Below, in pieces: positions 37,211 to 46,901 of a DNA stretch of 64,000 nucleotides (positions within the stretch are counted from its first letter, which is position 1; the number at the start of each line of letters is the position of its first letter). The DNA is from Devosia sp. FKR38 (GTDB taxonomy: Bacteria; Pseudomonadota; Alphaproteobacteria; Rhizobiales; Devosiaceae): the NCBI RefSeq assembly GCF_005222805.1, contig NZ_STGC01000002.1, forward strand, positions 571,836 through 635,835, in the 5' to 3' direction. Made by a program: the position numbers and the translations under genes. Below the pieces are notes generated by a model. The model searched no databases, had not been told where the DNA came from, and saw only the letters and a program-made list of their open reading frames with translations.

Positions 37211-38737
37211 CTAGTGCCCGCTTGCCATGGGCAGGCGATAGCTCAGCGCCTCGGCGATCTGCGGCCGGCTGACCCGCTCCACTCCGGCCAGATCGGCCAG
37301 GGTGCGCGCCACCTTGAGCACGCGATGATAGGCGCGGGCGGAGAGGTTGAAGCGTTCCGCCGCCGCCAGCAGCAGCGCCTGGCTCTCCTTGTCCGGATTG
37401 ACCACCTGTTCGATCAGGGTGGGGCCTGCGGCAGCATTGGTGAAGACGGTGTTGGCGCCCAGCGCCGCATAGCGCGCCTTCTGCCGGTCGCGCGCCTGGG
37501 CCACCCGCTGGGCGACGCTGGCCGAGCTTTCCGCCGTGGTGGCCGGGCCGATCATATCGGCCGCGCTCACTGCCGGAACATCGATGCGGATATCGATGCG
37601 GTCCATGAACGGGCCCGAGACCCGGCCCTGATACTCGCTGGCGCAGGCGTCGCCGCGTCTGCAGGTGTGGCCCGGGGTTCCGGCCAGGCCGCATTTGCAA
37701 GGGTTCATCGCCGCCACCAGCTGCACGCGGCTGGGGTAGCTCACCCGCGCATTGGCCCGGGCGATCACGGTTTCCCCCGATTCGAGCGGCTGGCGCAGGC
37801 TGTCGAGCACGGCGGGGGCAAATTCGGGCAGTTCATCAAGGAACAGCACGCCATTGTGCGCCAGGCTGACCTCGCCCGGCCGCACCCGCAGACCACCGCC
37901 CACCAGCGCCGCCATGGAGGCGGAATGATGCGGCGCGCGGAACGGCCGGCGATCGGAAATGGCGCCGCCGACCAGCTCGCCGGCAATGGACTGGATCATC
38001 GAGATATCGAGCAGTTCGCGCGCATCGAGCGGCGGCAAGATTGAGGGGAGGCGCGACGCCAGCATGGATTTGCCGGCGCCCGGCGGGCCGATCATCAAAA
38101 GGTTATGTCCACCGGCCGCCGCCACTTCCAGCGCCCGCCGCGCCACCAATTGGCCGCGCACTTCGCTGAGGTCCGGCAGGCTGGTGCTGGCGATATGGCG
38201 GCGCGGCTGCGGCCGGGCCGCGCGCTGATGGCCGGTCAGGTGATTGGCCAGGGCCAATAGGCTATCGGCCGCAATGATATCGAGCTCTTCGCCGGCCCAG
38301 GCCGCTTCGGGGCCTGATTGCGCCGGGCAGATCAGCCCGAGCTCGCGCCCCTGGGCGGCAATGGCGGCGGGCAGCACGCCCCCGACATGGGCCAGGCGCC
38401 CATCCAGACCCAGTTCTCCCAGCACCAGATAGCCGTCGAGCGCATCCTGGGGAATGGCGCCGATGGCTGCCATAATGCCCAGGGCGATGGGCAGGTCATA
38501 ATGGCTGCCTTCCTTGGGCAGGTCGGCGGGCGCCAGGTTCACCGTGATGCGCCGAGGCGGCAGGCCGAGGCCGGAGGCCACCAGCGCGGCGCGCACGCGC
38601 TCGCCACTCTCCTTCACCGCCTTGTCTGGCAGGCCAACCAGGATGAACTTGGCCGCGCCGGGCGCAATCTGCACCTGAACGTCCACGGGTACCGCCTCAA
38701 TACCCTGAAACGCGACAGTGGGGACACGCGTGACCAT
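37211..38737 (-). CDS. comM: YifB/ComM-family AAA+ ATPase (Mg-chelatase-like)
   Basis: The 508-aa protein has the ComM layout: an N-terminal ChlI-like domain (about residues 20-140), a central AAA+ domain with Walker A GPPGAGKSMLASRLP near 220 and Walker B LFLDELPEF near 300, and a C-terminal helical Mg-chelatase-type domain. A four-Cys segment, PCKCGLAGTPGHTCRRGDAC, is present as in other ComM proteins. ComM is a DNA helicase that promotes branch migration in natural transformation in some species; a role in recombination is therefore likely, but competence of this organism is unknown. Confidence 0.93.
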   Translation of the reverse strand: MVTRVPTVAFQGIEAVPVDVQVQIAPGAAKFILVGLPDKAVKESGERVRAALVASGLGLPPRRITVNLAPADLPKEGSHYDLPIALGIMAAIGAIPQDALDGYLVLGELGLDGRLAHVGGVLPAAIAAQGRELGLICPAQSGPEAAWAGEELDIIAADSLLALANHLTGHQRAARPQPRRHIASTSLPDLSEVRGQLVARRALEVAAAGGHNLLMIGPPGAGKSMLASRLPSILPPLDARELLDISMIQSIAGELVGGAISDRRPFRAPHHSASMAALVGGGLRVRPGEVSLAHNGVLFLDELPEFAPAVLDSLRQPLESGETVIARANARVSYPSRVQLVAAMNPCKCGLAGTPGHTCRRGDACASEYQGRVSGPFMDRIDIRIDVPAVSAADMIGPATTAESSASVAQRVAQARDRQKARYAALGANTVFTNAAAGPTLIEQVVNPDKESQALLLAAAERFNLSARAYHRVLKVARTLADLAGVERVSRPQIAEALSYRLPMASGH

Positions 38738-38914
38738 GTCTTTATCCTCAAGCCTGGGGCCAGCTTAGCAAAGCCGGCGCGGGGCAACAAGAACGTAGCG
38801 CGAACGCAATACGGCGCGTTAACCATGGCGATTGCCACACTGGTTAACCTAAGCACCCGTTAACCGCGCCATGTTGAATCAATGGCTGAGTTTTGTGCGC
38901 AGAGTTTGTTATCC

Positions 38915-39754
38915 ATGCCTTTCAGCCGGCCATCCTTTCGTTTCTCCACGCTCGCCAAGGCCGCCGTTTCGGCGCTGCTGGTCGGTGTGCTGGTGGCCTG
39001 TTCCTCGGGTGGCGGGCTCTATGGCCCCATCCAGGGCGATGCCCGGCCGCATTCGGGCGTGGACCGGGCGCGCACCATGCCCATCCAGGGCATCGATGTG
39101 GCGCGCTATCAGGAAAACATCGATTTCCGCACCACCTTCCAGTCGGGCATCCACTTCGTGTTCATGAAGGCCACGGAAGGCAAGGACTATGTCGACCCCA
39201 ATTTCCGCGCCAATTGGGTGCGGGCGCGCGAAGCCGGCATGCCGCGCGGCGCCTATCACTTCATGACCTGGTGCTCGCTGGCCTCCGAACAGGCCGCTTG
39301 GTTCGTCGCCAATGTGCCCGATGATGCCGATGCGCTGCCGCCGGTGCTCGATCTGGAGTGGAACAATCACTCCTCGTGCAAGACCAAGCCGAACCGCGCC
39401 GATGCGCTGGAAAAGATCCGCGTCATGCTCGAGGCCATGGAACGCCACACCGGCAAGCTGCCCATCATCTATACCGACATGAACTTCCACCGCGATGTGC
39501 TGGAGGGCGAGTATTTCCCCAATGCCTTCTGGCTGCGTTCGACAGCGGCCGAGCCGCATGAGCGCTATCGCAACCGCACCTGGACGTTCTGGCAGTGGAC
39601 GCAGACCGGGCTGGTGCGCGGCGTCAAGGGCCAGGTGGACCGCAATGCCTTCTTCGGCAGCCAGAATGACTGGCTGGCATTCCTGCAGACCGGCTGTGAC
39701 CCGCGCGCCATTGCTGCGCTGGCGCCGACGGGCCGCTGCGTGCCTGCAAAATAA
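38915..39754 (+). CDS. GH25-family lysozyme-like lipoprotein
   Basis: The protein has a GH25 (Lys1-type muramidase) domain: GIDVARYQENIDF, AYHFMTWCSLASEQAAWFV, the catalytic DLEW near residue 146 and WQWTQTG at the C-terminal end. The start is the ATG at 38915 (MPFSRPSFRF), which gives a lipoprotein signal ending LVACSSGG; an upstream ATG at 38882 would only add residues before it. The 279-aa protein would sit in the envelope and cut peptidoglycan glycan strands. No phage genes surround it, so it appears to be a cellular muramidase. Confidence 0.9.
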   Translation: MPFSRPSFRFSTLAKAAVSALLVGVLVACSSGGGLYGPIQGDARPHSGVDRARTMPIQGIDVARYQENIDFRTTFQSGIHFVFMKATEGKDYVDPNFRANWVRAREAGMPRGAYHFMTWCSLASEQAAWFVANVPDDADALPPVLDLEWNNHSSCKTKPNRADALEKIRVMLEAMERHTGKLPIIYTDMNFHRDVLEGEYFPNAFWLRSTAAEPHERYRNRTWTFWQWTQTGLVRGVKGQVDRNAFFGSQNDWLAFLQTGCDPRAIAALAPTGRCVPAK

Positions 39755-39867
39755 GGGTTTTCCGGCGCTCTGAGGCCCTGCCGGGCCTTGCCAGCGCCGG
39801 GACGCAGGCATAGCCTGACCCGTGTAATCGATCCGGGCCAGGGGGTCCGGAGGCAGGAGGACGTGAG

Positions 39868-39990
39868 ATGGCCAAGGGTCAGATGCGCAGCAATAAAGAG
39901 GCCAAGAAGCCGAAAAAGGACAAGGTTGAGATCGCCAAGCCGATCACCGGTCTGGGCGCCGGCAGCTCGGGCAATACCGGCAAGAAATAG
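39868..39990 (+). CDS. Conserved small basic protein, 40 aa
   Basis: The gene starts at an ATG with a GGAGG ribosome-binding site nearby. The product begins MAKGQMRSNKEAKKPKKDK and ends in a Gly/Ser-rich tail with GNTGKK. About a quarter of its residues are Lys. Short Lys-rich proteins with this beginning are widespread in proteobacteria and have no known function; basic charge suggests nucleic-acid binding but nothing more. A terminator follows 25 bases after the stop. Confidence 0.8.
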   Translation: MAKGQMRSNKEAKKPKKDKVEIAKPITGLGAGSSGNTGKK

Positions 39991-40014
39991 TCCAATCGGA
40001 TTGAGACACAGGAG

Positions 40015-40042
40015 GGCGGTCGACAGGGGTCGGCCGCCTTTT
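40015..40042 (+). terminator. Terminator after the 40-aa basic protein gene
   Basis: GGCGGTCGA and TCGGCCGCC form a 9-bp stem with one G-U pair and a 6-base loop, followed by T4. Confidence 0.75.
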
Positions 40043-40055
40043 GCTTGCGCTGGTG

Positions 40056-40175
40056 CTAGCGTGTCCCGGCAACGGCCAGGGACCAGGGGGCTGGCGCGAC
40101 CGCGGCCGCAGCATTGCCGCCGCTGGCCGCCATCATGGCGATGATCACCAGGCACAGAACTGCCGCGACGCGCAT
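40056..40175 (-). CDS. Putative small secreted protein, 39 aa
   Basis: An ATG at 40175 follows a strong AAGGAGG ribosome-binding site 8-9 bases upstream on the minus strand. The product starts MRVAAVLCLVIIAMMAASGG, a signal-peptide-like or membrane segment, and continues Ala-rich to VAGTR. The Ala-rich cleavage site fits export of a very short peptide. No homologue is recognised. It lies 138 bases downstream of the marC-family gene. Evidence is the ribosome-binding site and signal alone, so this is a tentative call. Confidence 0.5.
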   Translation of the reverse strand: MRVAAVLCLVIIAMMAASGGNAAAAVAPAPWSLAVAGTR

Positions 40176-40313
40176 GTGGCGTTCCTCCTTCGCCAGATCC
40201 TGGCCCAGGTTTGCGCCGTCGATGGCTGGGGGTCAACGCCGCCGTTAAGATGTGCTTAACGGTAAAAATTTACCCGATGGTCACGAACACGGGCGGCCAC
40301 GAACACGGGCGCC

Positions 40314-40946
40314 TCAGCCGGTCAGCACGCCGCTGGCCTTGACGCCGTCAAAGACGAATTGCACGGCCAGCGCGGCTAGCAGAATGCCGATGACGCGCGA
40401 CACCACGGCCAGGCCGGTCACGCCCAGCAGGCGCTGGATCGGGATGGCGACCAGCAGCGTCAGCCAGGCCAGGAACAGGATCACCACAATGGCCACCAGC
40501 ACGGCCCAGAACTCGAGATCGGTCTTGGTGCCGGTGGTGAGCAGGATCACCGCGCTGATGGCGCCGGGGCCGGCCAGGAGCGGCATAGCCAGGGGGAAGA
40601 CGGCAATATCGTCGCGCGAGCGCGCCTCCACCTCTTCCTGATCGGTGATGTCGGTGCCGCCCGAATGGCGGGCAAACACCATGTCGATGGCGATCAGGAA
40701 CAGCAGCAGGCCACCGGCGGTGCGCAGCGCCGGAATGGTGATGCCGAACACTTCCAGGATTGCGCTGCCCAGCACGGCAAACAGCAGCAGGATCAACGCG
40801 GCGATGATCACCCCGCGGGTGGCAAAGGCAAAGCGCTGCTTGGCGGTGTTGTGCTTGGTCAGCGCGGCAAAGATAAAGGCAATGTCGGCCACGCCCACAG
40901 TGGCAAACAGTGTCGCAAAGGCGACCAGGAATGTCGTGGTGGGCAT
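40314..40946 (-). CDS. MarC-family inner-membrane protein
   Basis: The 210-aa protein has about six membrane helices, the standard MarC size. It shows a MarC-like first helix (ATLFATVGVADIAFIFAALT, whose usual NP motif is altered here), an EEVEARSRDDIAVFPLAMPLLAGPGAIS segment with the conserved FPLAMPLLAGPG, and a helical C-terminus. MarC proteins are not multidrug exporters despite the early name; the transported substrate is unknown. It stands divergent from an HAD-family gene. Confidence 0.9.
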   Translation of the reverse strand: MPTTTFLVAFATLFATVGVADIAFIFAALTKHNTAKQRFAFATRGVIIAALILLLFAVLGSAILEVFGITIPALRTAGGLLLFLIAIDMVFARHSGGTDITDQEEVEARSRDDIAVFPLAMPLLAGPGAISAVILLTTGTKTDLEFWAVLVAIVVILFLAWLTLLVAIPIQRLLGVTGLAVVSRVIGILLAALAVQFVFDGVKASGVLTG

Positions 40947-41056
40947 GGCTGGGTCTCCGGTTTCTCCAAGCTGTACGGCATTTGTCGCGCCAGGCCAACC
41001 TTGCCAGGATCAGCCTGCCCCCCTAGGCTTGCGGCCAGTTGTCCGGAGCCTGCACG

Positions 41057-41773
41057 ATGCGCGACCTGTCCGAAATTCGCGGCATCCTGTTCGACAAGGA
41101 TGGCACGCTCATCGATTTCAATCGGACGTGGTTCGGCGTTGTGATGGCGCTGGCGCGCGCAGCGCGGCCCGGCGACGAGAACGGGGCTCGCGACCTGGTC
41201 GCGCTGGGCGGCTATGATTGGGCGGCACAACGCTTTCGCAGCGGCTCGGCAGTCGCGGCGGGGACCAATGCCGACATCGTCGATGTCTTTTACCCCGACC
41301 TTGTGGGTGAGGATCGAACAGCCAGGATCGCAGACTTCAATGCGTTCACGACCATCGAGGGGGCCAGGCGCGCGGTGGCGATTCCCGGTCTTGCTCCCGC
41401 CCTCGAACACCTGTCCGCCAGTGGCCTGCTGCTCGGCATCGCTACCAATGACAGCGAAGCCGGCGCCCGCGCCACGGCCGGCGCGCTTGGGCTCAGCGGG
41501 CTGTTCCACAGCATTATCGGCTATGATTCGGTGACGCAGCCCAAGCCCTGGCCCGACCAGCTCGAGCTGTTCGCGGCGCGGACCGGCCTTCCGGCCCGGG
41601 CGATCGCCATGGTGGGCGACAACACTCATGATCTGGACATGGCTCATGCGGCCGGGGCGGGGCTGGCAATCGGGGTGTTGTCCGGCAACAGCACGCGGGG
41701 TGAACTGGAAGCGCGGGCCGACATCATCATCGACAGCATTGCCGACCTGCCAGCGCTGCTGTCCGGCGACTAG
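41057..41773 (+). CDS. HAD-superfamily phosphatase (phosphoglycolate-phosphatase-like)
   Basis: The 238-aa protein starts at the ATG at 41057; an upstream TTG at 41039 would add six residues only. HAD motif I is LFDKDGTLIDF (nucleophile Asp near residue 14), motif II is ATNDSE, the conserved Lys is in QPKPWPDQ, and motif IV is MVGDNTHDLDMA. The cap between motifs I and II is helical, as in Gph/phosphoglycolate phosphatases. The natural substrate is unknown. Its stop overlaps that of the convergent membrane-protein gene by 4 bases. Confidence 0.88.
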   Translation: MRDLSEIRGILFDKDGTLIDFNRTWFGVVMALARAARPGDENGARDLVALGGYDWAAQRFRSGSAVAAGTNADIVDVFYPDLVGEDRTARIADFNAFTTIEGARRAVAIPGLAPALEHLSASGLLLGIATNDSEAGARATAGALGLSGLFHSIIGYDSVTQPKPWPDQLELFAARTGLPARAIAMVGDNTHDLDMAHAAGAGLAIGVLSGNSTRGELEARADIIIDSIADLPALLSGD

Positions 41774-42150
41774 AGCATGCGCGCGCCCGTGGCCAGTGCC
41801 GCCAGGGCCAATAGCCCCAGGGCATCGAGCCAGCCGCGCGAGCGCACCAGCCAGGCGGGGCGGGGGCGCGAGCTGGGCAGGAAGCGCAGCAGCCACACCG
41901 CGCCATAGAGCACCCAGACGGCAAAGAAGGCCACCATCAGCAGATCGGCCCAACCGGAGCGGTTGAAGCCCACCATGATGCGCGTGATGCCGGCGCCGGC
42001 CAGCACCAGCAGCAGATAGGCGCCCAGCACAATGGCCGAATCGCGCCAGTAGCGCAGCGTCAGCCGCTCATCGACGGGCAGGCTGCTGCGCCAGCGGCGC
42101 AGCAGGAACCAGCCGATACCAGCCGCCAAGGCCGTCAGCGCCAGCCACAT
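41770..42150 (-). CDS. Small membrane protein of unknown function
   Basis: The 126-aa protein has about four hydrophobic helices (N-terminal [17 protein letters not shown], then two central segments and one C-terminal LGLLALAALATG), with a basic RRWRSS loop near residue 20. No family is recognised. It overlaps the HAD gene stop and its start base abuts the gshB stop, so it probably follows gshB in the same transcript. Confidence 0.68.
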   Translation of the reverse strand: MWLALTALAAGIGWFLLRRWRSSLPVDERLTLRYWRDSAIVLGAYLLLVLAGAGITRIMVGFNRSGWADLLMVAFFAVWVLYGAVWLLRFLPSSRPRPAWLVRSRGWLDALGLLALAALATGARML

Positions 42151-43094
42151 CAGGCGCGGCGCTTTTCGATGGCGTCCCAGATCATGACGGCAATGTCGGG
42201 CCCGCCGAAGCGCTTGATTTCGCGGATGCCGGTGGGGGAGGTGACATTGATCTCGGTGAGATAGTCGCCGATGACGTCGATGCCGACAAAGATCATGCCG
42301 CGTTCTTTCAGCGCCGGGGCGATGGTGGCGCAGATTTCGCGCTCGCGGGCGGTCAGTTCGCTCAGTTCGGGGCGGCCGCCGACATGCATATTGCTGCGCG
42401 CCTCGCCATCGGCGGGAATGCGGTTGAGGCCCGCCACCGGCTCGCCATCGATGATGATGATCCGCTTGTCGCCCTTGCGCACATCGGGCAGGTATTTCTG
42501 GATCATGAAGGGTTCGCGGTAATTGCTCTCGAACAGCTCGAGCAGACTTGCCAGGTTATGGTCGCCTTCCTGGATGAAGAAGACGCCGGCGCCGCCATTG
42601 CCATAGAGCGGCTTGACGATGATGTTGCCATGCTCCTTGCGGAAGTCATGGATCATGGCGCGGTCGCGCGTCACCAGCGTGGGCGGCATCAGCTCGGGGA
42701 AGTCGGTGACCAGGATCTTTTCGGGCGCATTGCGCACGGCGGCCGGCGGATTGACCACCAGCACCTTGGGATGCAGCTTTTCGAGCAGATGGGTGATGGT
42801 GATGTAGTTCATGTCAAAGGGCGGATCCTGGCGCATATGGATCACGTCCTGGGTCGACAGATCGACGCGGCGCGCCTCGCCGAGGCTGAAGTGCTCGCCC
42901 TTGGGCTTGTCGAAGACGGTGATGGGCTGGGCCAGCGCCGAGACCGTGTGGCCGCGCAGCGCCAGCGTGTCGGGCGTATAATGCAGCAGCGCATGGCCAC
43001 GCGCCTGGGCTTCCAGCATCATGGCAAAGGTGGAATCGCCGCGCGGGTTGATCGTGGCAACATGGTCCATCTGGACCGCGACTTTGAGCGTCAT
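42150..43094 (-). CDS. gshB: Glutathione synthetase
   Basis: GshB joins gamma-glutamylcysteine and glycine with ATP to make glutathione. The 314-aa protein starts at the ATG at 43094 ([12 protein letters not shown]), with GAGAG upstream; a TTG at 43106 is less likely. The N-terminal domain ends around the [12 protein letters not shown] segment, and the ATP-grasp domain has [13 protein letters not shown] and [18 protein letters not shown] near the C-terminus. It is the third gene of rsmI-yraN-gshB, a common order. Glutathione may also be used by the GFA-family protein at 51643. Confidence 0.95.
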   Translation of the reverse strand: MTLKVAVQMDHVATINPRGDSTFAMMLEAQARGHALLHYTPDTLALRGHTVSALAQPITVFDKPKGEHFSLGEARRVDLSTQDVIHMRQDPPFDMNYITITHLLEKLHPKVLVVNPPAAVRNAPEKILVTDFPELMPPTLVTRDRAMIHDFRKEHGNIIVKPLYGNGGAGVFFIQEGDHNLASLLELFESNYREPFMIQKYLPDVRKGDKRIIIIDGEPVAGLNRIPADGEARSNMHVGGRPELSELTAREREICATIAPALKERGMIFVGIDVIGDYLTEINVTSPTGIREIKRFGGPDIAVMIWDAIEKRRA

Positions 43095-43102
43095 GGTGTC
43101 TC

Positions 43103-43510
43103 TCAATTGGCGTCGAAGGCGTTGATGACATGGCGCGGCCAGTGGCCCGGCGCAAGGAAAATCACATCGAAGCGGCAGGGCCAGTCGGCCAGCCTGGGGT
43201 GGCGCGCCTGCCAGATGGCGGCAGCGCGCAGGATGCGGGCCTGGTTGACCGCTTCGAGCGCCGTGGCTTCGTCGCTGGCGCGCGCCCGGGTCTTGACCTC
43301 GACGAACACAATGGTGCCGAAGCGTTCGGCGATCAGGTCAATCTCGCCCACAGGCGTTTTGTAGCGCCGGGCCAAGAGGCGATAGAGCTTGGCGCGCAGC
43401 AGCCAGGCGGCCAGCATTTCGCCGCGGTGGCCGCCGCGATAGGCGGCAAGGCGGCTGTTACCGGGCTTGCTATTGCTGGGCCTTGAGGGCGAGGGCGGCA
43501 TCATAGACAT
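43103..43510 (-). CDS. yraN: UPF0102 family protein (YraN), putative nuclease fold
   Basis: The 135-aa protein has the UPF0102 restriction-endonuclease-like core [21 protein letters not shown], with the E-D-(D/E)xK residues. Its function is unproven; the family sits beside rsmI and has been proposed to act in nucleic-acid processing. It overlaps the rsmI 3' end by 41 bases and starts with a Pro/Ser-rich extension that may be an artefact of an upstream start. Confidence 0.88.
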   Translation of the reverse strand: MSMMPPSPSRPSNSKPGNSRLAAYRGGHRGEMLAAWLLRAKLYRLLARRYKTPVGEIDLIAERFGTIVFVEVKTRARASDEATALEAVNQARILRAAAIWQARHPRLADWPCRFDVIFLAPGHWPRHVINAFDAN

Positions 43511-44357
43511 CCTTGCGCTTGAGGCCGAAGCGGGCCGTCACCGCATCGACGGCGACCCGCAGGGGCTGGGTGTTCATCTCGGCCAGCAGCGCCGCCTGCC
43601 AGTCAGCTTCATCAGGCTGGGCCGCTTCGGCGGCGCCGGCCACCACGATCACCGCCTCGCCCTTGGTTTCGGCATCGGCGAACTGGGCGGCCAGTTCGGC
43701 CAGGGTTCCGCGCATGACGCGTTCGAAGCGCTTGGTGAGTTCGAGCGCCACGGCGGCCTGGCGGTCGCCCCAGAGTTCGGCCATGGCCGCCAGCGTATCG
43801 TCGAGCCGGCGCGGGCTTTCGTAGAACACCAGCGTTTCACGTGAATCGCTGAGCGCCTTGATGGCATTGGCCCGGGCGCCGGCCTTGGGTGGCAGAAAGC
43901 CGTGGAAGGCAAAGGCGTCGGTGGGGAGGCCCGCCGTGACCAACGCCGAGAGCAGCGCCGAGGCGCCGGGGATAGGATAGACCGGCTGGCCGGCTTCAGC
44001 CAGCGCGCGGATCAGCGGAAAGCCGGGGTCGGACAACAGCGGCGTGCCGGCGTCGGAGATCAGCGCCAGGCTCTGTCCGGCGGCGATGCGCGCGACGATA
44101 TCGTCGGCCTTGGCGCGTTCATTGTGCTCATGCAGGGCAATGCGCCGCGCCTTGATGCCATAGTGGTCAAGCAGGCGGGCGGACATGCGCGTGTCTTCGC
44201 ACAGGATCGCATCGGCGGCGGCCAGAGTCTCGAGCGCGCGGATGGTGATGTCGCGCAGATTGCCGATGGGCGTCGCCACCACATAGAGCCCGGGCGCCAG
44301 CGGCGGGGCGGCAAAGGCGCTGCCAAAGATAAAGTAGCTTGGAGCTGCATCGGCCAT
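43470..44357 (-). CDS. rsmI: 16S rRNA (cytidine-1402-2'-O)-methyltransferase
   Basis: RsmI methylates the ribose of C1402 in 16S rRNA at the decoding site. The 295-aa tetrapyrrole-methylase-like protein has LYVVATPIGNLRDIT near residue 25, LISDAGTPLLSDPG near 100 and PIPGASALLSAL near 128, the AdoMet-binding signatures. A parS-like 14-mer lies inside the coding sequence at 43834-43847. It is divergent from the LpoA-like gene, a usual arrangement in this group. Confidence 0.95.
   Translation of the reverse strand: MADAAPSYFIFGSAFAAPPLAPGLYVVATPIGNLRDITIRALETLAAADAILCEDTRMSARLLDHYGIKARRIALHEHNERAKADDIVARIAAGQSLALISDAGTPLLSDPGFPLIRALAEAGQPVYPIPGASALLSALVTAGLPTDAFAFHGFLPPKAGARANAIKALSDSRETLVFYESPRRLDDTLAAMAELWGDRQAAVALELTKRFERVMRGTLAELAAQFADAETKGEAVIVVAGAAEAAQPDEADWQAALLAEMNTQPLRVAVDAVTARFGLKRKDVYDAALALKAQQ
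43834..43847 (+). other. parS-like 14-mer, copy 4, inside rsmI
   Basis: GTTTCACGTGAATC, on the plus strand. It lies in the coding sequence of rsmI. Confidence 0.55.
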
Positions 44358-44454
44358 GCGCGGCGGGTTCCTGCATTGAGACTTGGTTAAGCAATTGTCG
44401 CCAGAGTGTTAACACATCGCTCACACATTGGGACCACGGGTAAGGTGTATTGGC

Positions 44455-45690
44455 ATGGCCGGTTACGGCATAGCACGGGCACTGGCGGGCGTGGCGCTGT
44501 TTGTGCTGGCGGGCTGCTCGCCCATCCAGCTGGGCTCCCGCACCATTGATTTTGGCGGCGGCGCGCGGCCCCCGGGCACGCTGACCCCGGCCAATGCGCC
44601 CCAGGCCTCCACCATGCAACCGCTGCAACCAACCAGCGGGCAGCAGAGTTTCGGCCATGGGCCGGTGCAGGTGGCGCTGCTGCTGCCGTTGTCGGGCGAT
44701 CCGGGATTGGCCAGCGTCGGCCGGGCCATGGCCAATGGCAGCCAGCTGGCGATGAGCTTTATCGAGGCCAATCCCAATATCGCCGAGAACACCACCATCA
44801 CGCTTTATGACACCGGCGGCTCAGTGGCGGGCGCCACCAATGCGGTCAACGCCGCGGCGCAGCAGGGGGCCAAGCTGATCCTGGGCCCGCTCAAGGGCGA
44901 TGAAGTCACCGCCGCCGGCGCGGTGGCCCGCTCCAACGGTTTGCCCCTCATCGGTTTTTCCAACAATGCCAGCGCGGCCGGGCCGGGGGTCTATCTGCTA
45001 AGCGTCCTGCCCGAGACCGAGATGAGACGGGCGCTGCGCTACCTCAAGGCCAATGGCCGGCGCGGCGTGGCCGGGGCCTTTCCCAATACGGCCTATGGCC
45101 AGGCGCAGCAGACCGCCTTCCGCCAGCAGGCCATTGCCGCGGGCTTTTCGCCCTCGGCGGTCTATAGTTTTTCCGATGCCAGCGAGGCCAAGGGCATTAT
45201 CAATCAGGCCAAGCCCTTGATCGACAAGGGGCTGATCGACAGCTTCTTCCTGCCCGACCGGCTCAGCGCCCCGACATTCGCGACGCTTCTGGCCCAGGCC
45301 GGGGTCAAGCCCGATGACGTGATGATTGTCGGCTCCGCCGACTGGCAGGGCGATCCCGCCATCACCAGCACGGCGGCGCTGGCCGGCGCGATCTATCCAG
45401 GGGTGGATGATGCGGGCCTCAAGGCGATTTCGCTCGATTACCAGGCCCGCTTCGGCAGCCCGCCGCATGCACTGACCACCATCGCCTATACCGCGACGAT
45501 CCTGGCCAATGCCAAGCCGTTGTCGCTGGCCAGCCCGCCCTATAATCCGGCGATCATGACAGCGCCGACGGGCTTTAATGGCCGGGACGGCATGTTCCGC
45601 TTCAACAGCGATGGCCGCGCCGACTATGCCCTGGCCATCAAGCGGGTGACCCCGGCTGGAGCCCAACAGGTCGAACCGGCCGCCCTTTAG
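44455..45690 (+). CDS. LpoA-like penicillin-binding-protein activator lipoprotein
   Basis: The protein resembles the C-terminal LpoA domain, a periplasmic-binding fold that activates the peptidoglycan synthase PBP1A in enterobacteria. The start is ATG 44455, giving a lipoprotein signal ending LAGCSP at residue ~22; the frame continues to 44428 with a weaker TTG. The binding-protein fold covers about residues 75-400, with VALLLPLSGD and the LILGPLKGDE segment. It is divergent from rsmI, the same neighbour as in other proteobacteria. Whether it activates a PBP here is inferred. Confidence 0.85.
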   Translation: MAGYGIARALAGVALFVLAGCSPIQLGSRTIDFGGGARPPGTLTPANAPQASTMQPLQPTSGQQSFGHGPVQVALLLPLSGDPGLASVGRAMANGSQLAMSFIEANPNIAENTTITLYDTGGSVAGATNAVNAAAQQGAKLILGPLKGDEVTAAGAVARSNGLPLIGFSNNASAAGPGVYLLSVLPETEMRRALRYLKANGRRGVAGAFPNTAYGQAQQTAFRQQAIAAGFSPSAVYSFSDASEAKGIINQAKPLIDKGLIDSFFLPDRLSAPTFATLLAQAGVKPDDVMIVGSADWQGDPAITSTAALAGAIYPGVDDAGLKAISLDYQARFGSPPHALTTIAYTATILANAKPLSLASPPYNPAIMTAPTGFNGRDGMFRFNSDGRADYALAIKRVTPAGAQQVEPAAL

Positions 45691-46901
45691 GCGGCGAGGT
45701 CCGCGACCACGGCGTCGAGCACGGGCCAGCCGCGGTCGGTGACGCGGATATTGCCATTGGGCAGGGTCTCGACAAAGCCATAGCCCTTGAGCGCATCGAT
45801 CTGGCGCGGCGAGATCTGGCGGCCCGAGAGCGCGCTGAAGCGGGCGGGCGAAATGCCCTCCTTGAGCCGCAGGCCCATGACGAGGAACTCGTCGCCCTGT
45901 TCTTCCCAGGTGAGAACATCGTCCACCACCATGCCATGGCCCTTGGCCTGCACCTGCTTCTGCCATTCAAAGGGCAGTTTCTCGGCAGCGGTGGCGTGGC
46001 GCTGGTTGTTGATCATCAGCCGGCCATGGGCGCCCGGCCCGATGCCGGCATATTCGCCATAGCGCCAATAGAGCATGTTGTGCGTGCTCTCCTGGCCCGG
46101 GCGGGCATGGTTGGAAATCTCATAGGCGGGCAGGCCCGCCGCCGCGGTCAATTCCTGGGTCAGCTCATAGAAATCGGCCGCCAGGTCCTCATCTGGCATG
46201 ATCAGCTTGCCGGCGCGATGCAGGTCGAAGTAGCGCGTGCCCTGCTCGATGGTCAGCTGGTAAAGGCTGATATGGCCACGTGCCATCCACAGCGCTTCCT
46301 TGAGCTCGTCTTCCCAGTCCTCAAGCGTCTGGCGCGGACGGGCATAGATCAGATCAAAGCTCGAGCGCTCGAACACCGACTGGGCGATGCGCACGGCGGC
46401 AATGGCTTCGTCCACCGAATGGCGACGGCCCAGTTCGGCCAGCGGCCCTTCGCGCAGCGATTGCACGCCGAGCGACACGCGGTTGACGCCAGCGGTGCGG
46501 AAGCCGCGGAAGCGGTCGACCTCAACGCTGGTCGGATTGGCTTCGAGCGTGATTTCGGCGCCGGGCTCGACGGTCCAGTGCCTGGCGATGGCATCGATGA
46601 TGCGCCCGGTGGCGCTGGGCGACATCAGCGAGGGCGTGCCGCCGCCGAAAAAGATCGACTGCACCACGCGGCCGGGCACCAGCGCAGCCGCCGTGGCGAT
46701 CTCGCGCTCATAGGCGGCGACATAGCCATCCTCGTCGAACGGCCCGCGATGGACATGGCTGTTGAAGTCGCAATATGGGCATTTGCTGGCGCAGAAGGGC
46801 CAGTGCACATAAACCCCGAACAGATCGTTGGGGTTATTTTTCAATCTGGGCCTCGTAGAACTGCGCAAAGGCGCGGGCGCGATGGCTGAGGCCGGGTTCA
46901 C
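45687..46901 (-). CDS. hemW: HemW-like radical-SAM protein (haem chaperone)
   Basis: HemW is related to coproporphyrinogen III oxidase HemN but binds haem and transfers it to acceptors. The radical-SAM cysteines are in [12 protein letters not shown] near residue 40, and the HNxxYW-like motif THNMLYW near 270 is present. A long ATG-started frame begins at 46901 and overlaps rdgB by 68 bases. A TTG at 46844 ([17 protein letters not shown]) would reduce the overlap to 11 bases and fits the family N-terminus better. Its stop overlaps the LpoA-like gene by 4 bases. Confidence 0.93.
   Translation of the reverse strand: MNPASAIAPAPLRSSTRPRLKNNPNDLFGVYVHWPFCASKCPYCDFNSHVHRGPFDEDGYVAAYEREIATAAALVPGRVVQSIFFGGGTPSLMSPSATGRIIDAIARHWTVEPGAEITLEANPTSVEVDRFRGFRTAGVNRVSLGVQSLREGPLAELGRRHSVDEAIAAVRIAQSVFERSSFDLIYARPRQTLEDWEDELKEALWMARGHISLYQLTIEQGTRYFDLHRAGKLIMPDEDLAADFYELTQELTAAAGLPAYEISNHARPGQESTHNMLYWRYGEYAGIGPGAHGRLMINNQRHATAAEKLPFEWQKQVQAKGHGMVVDDVLTWEEQGDEFLVMGLRLKEGISPARFSALSGRQISPRQIDALKGYGFVETLPNGNIRVTDRGWPVLDAVVADLAA

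Noticed and set aside
38915..39754. Prophage remnant because of the GH25 muramidase
   Set aside because: No holin, tail, integrase or terminase gene surrounds it, and it has a lipoprotein signal.
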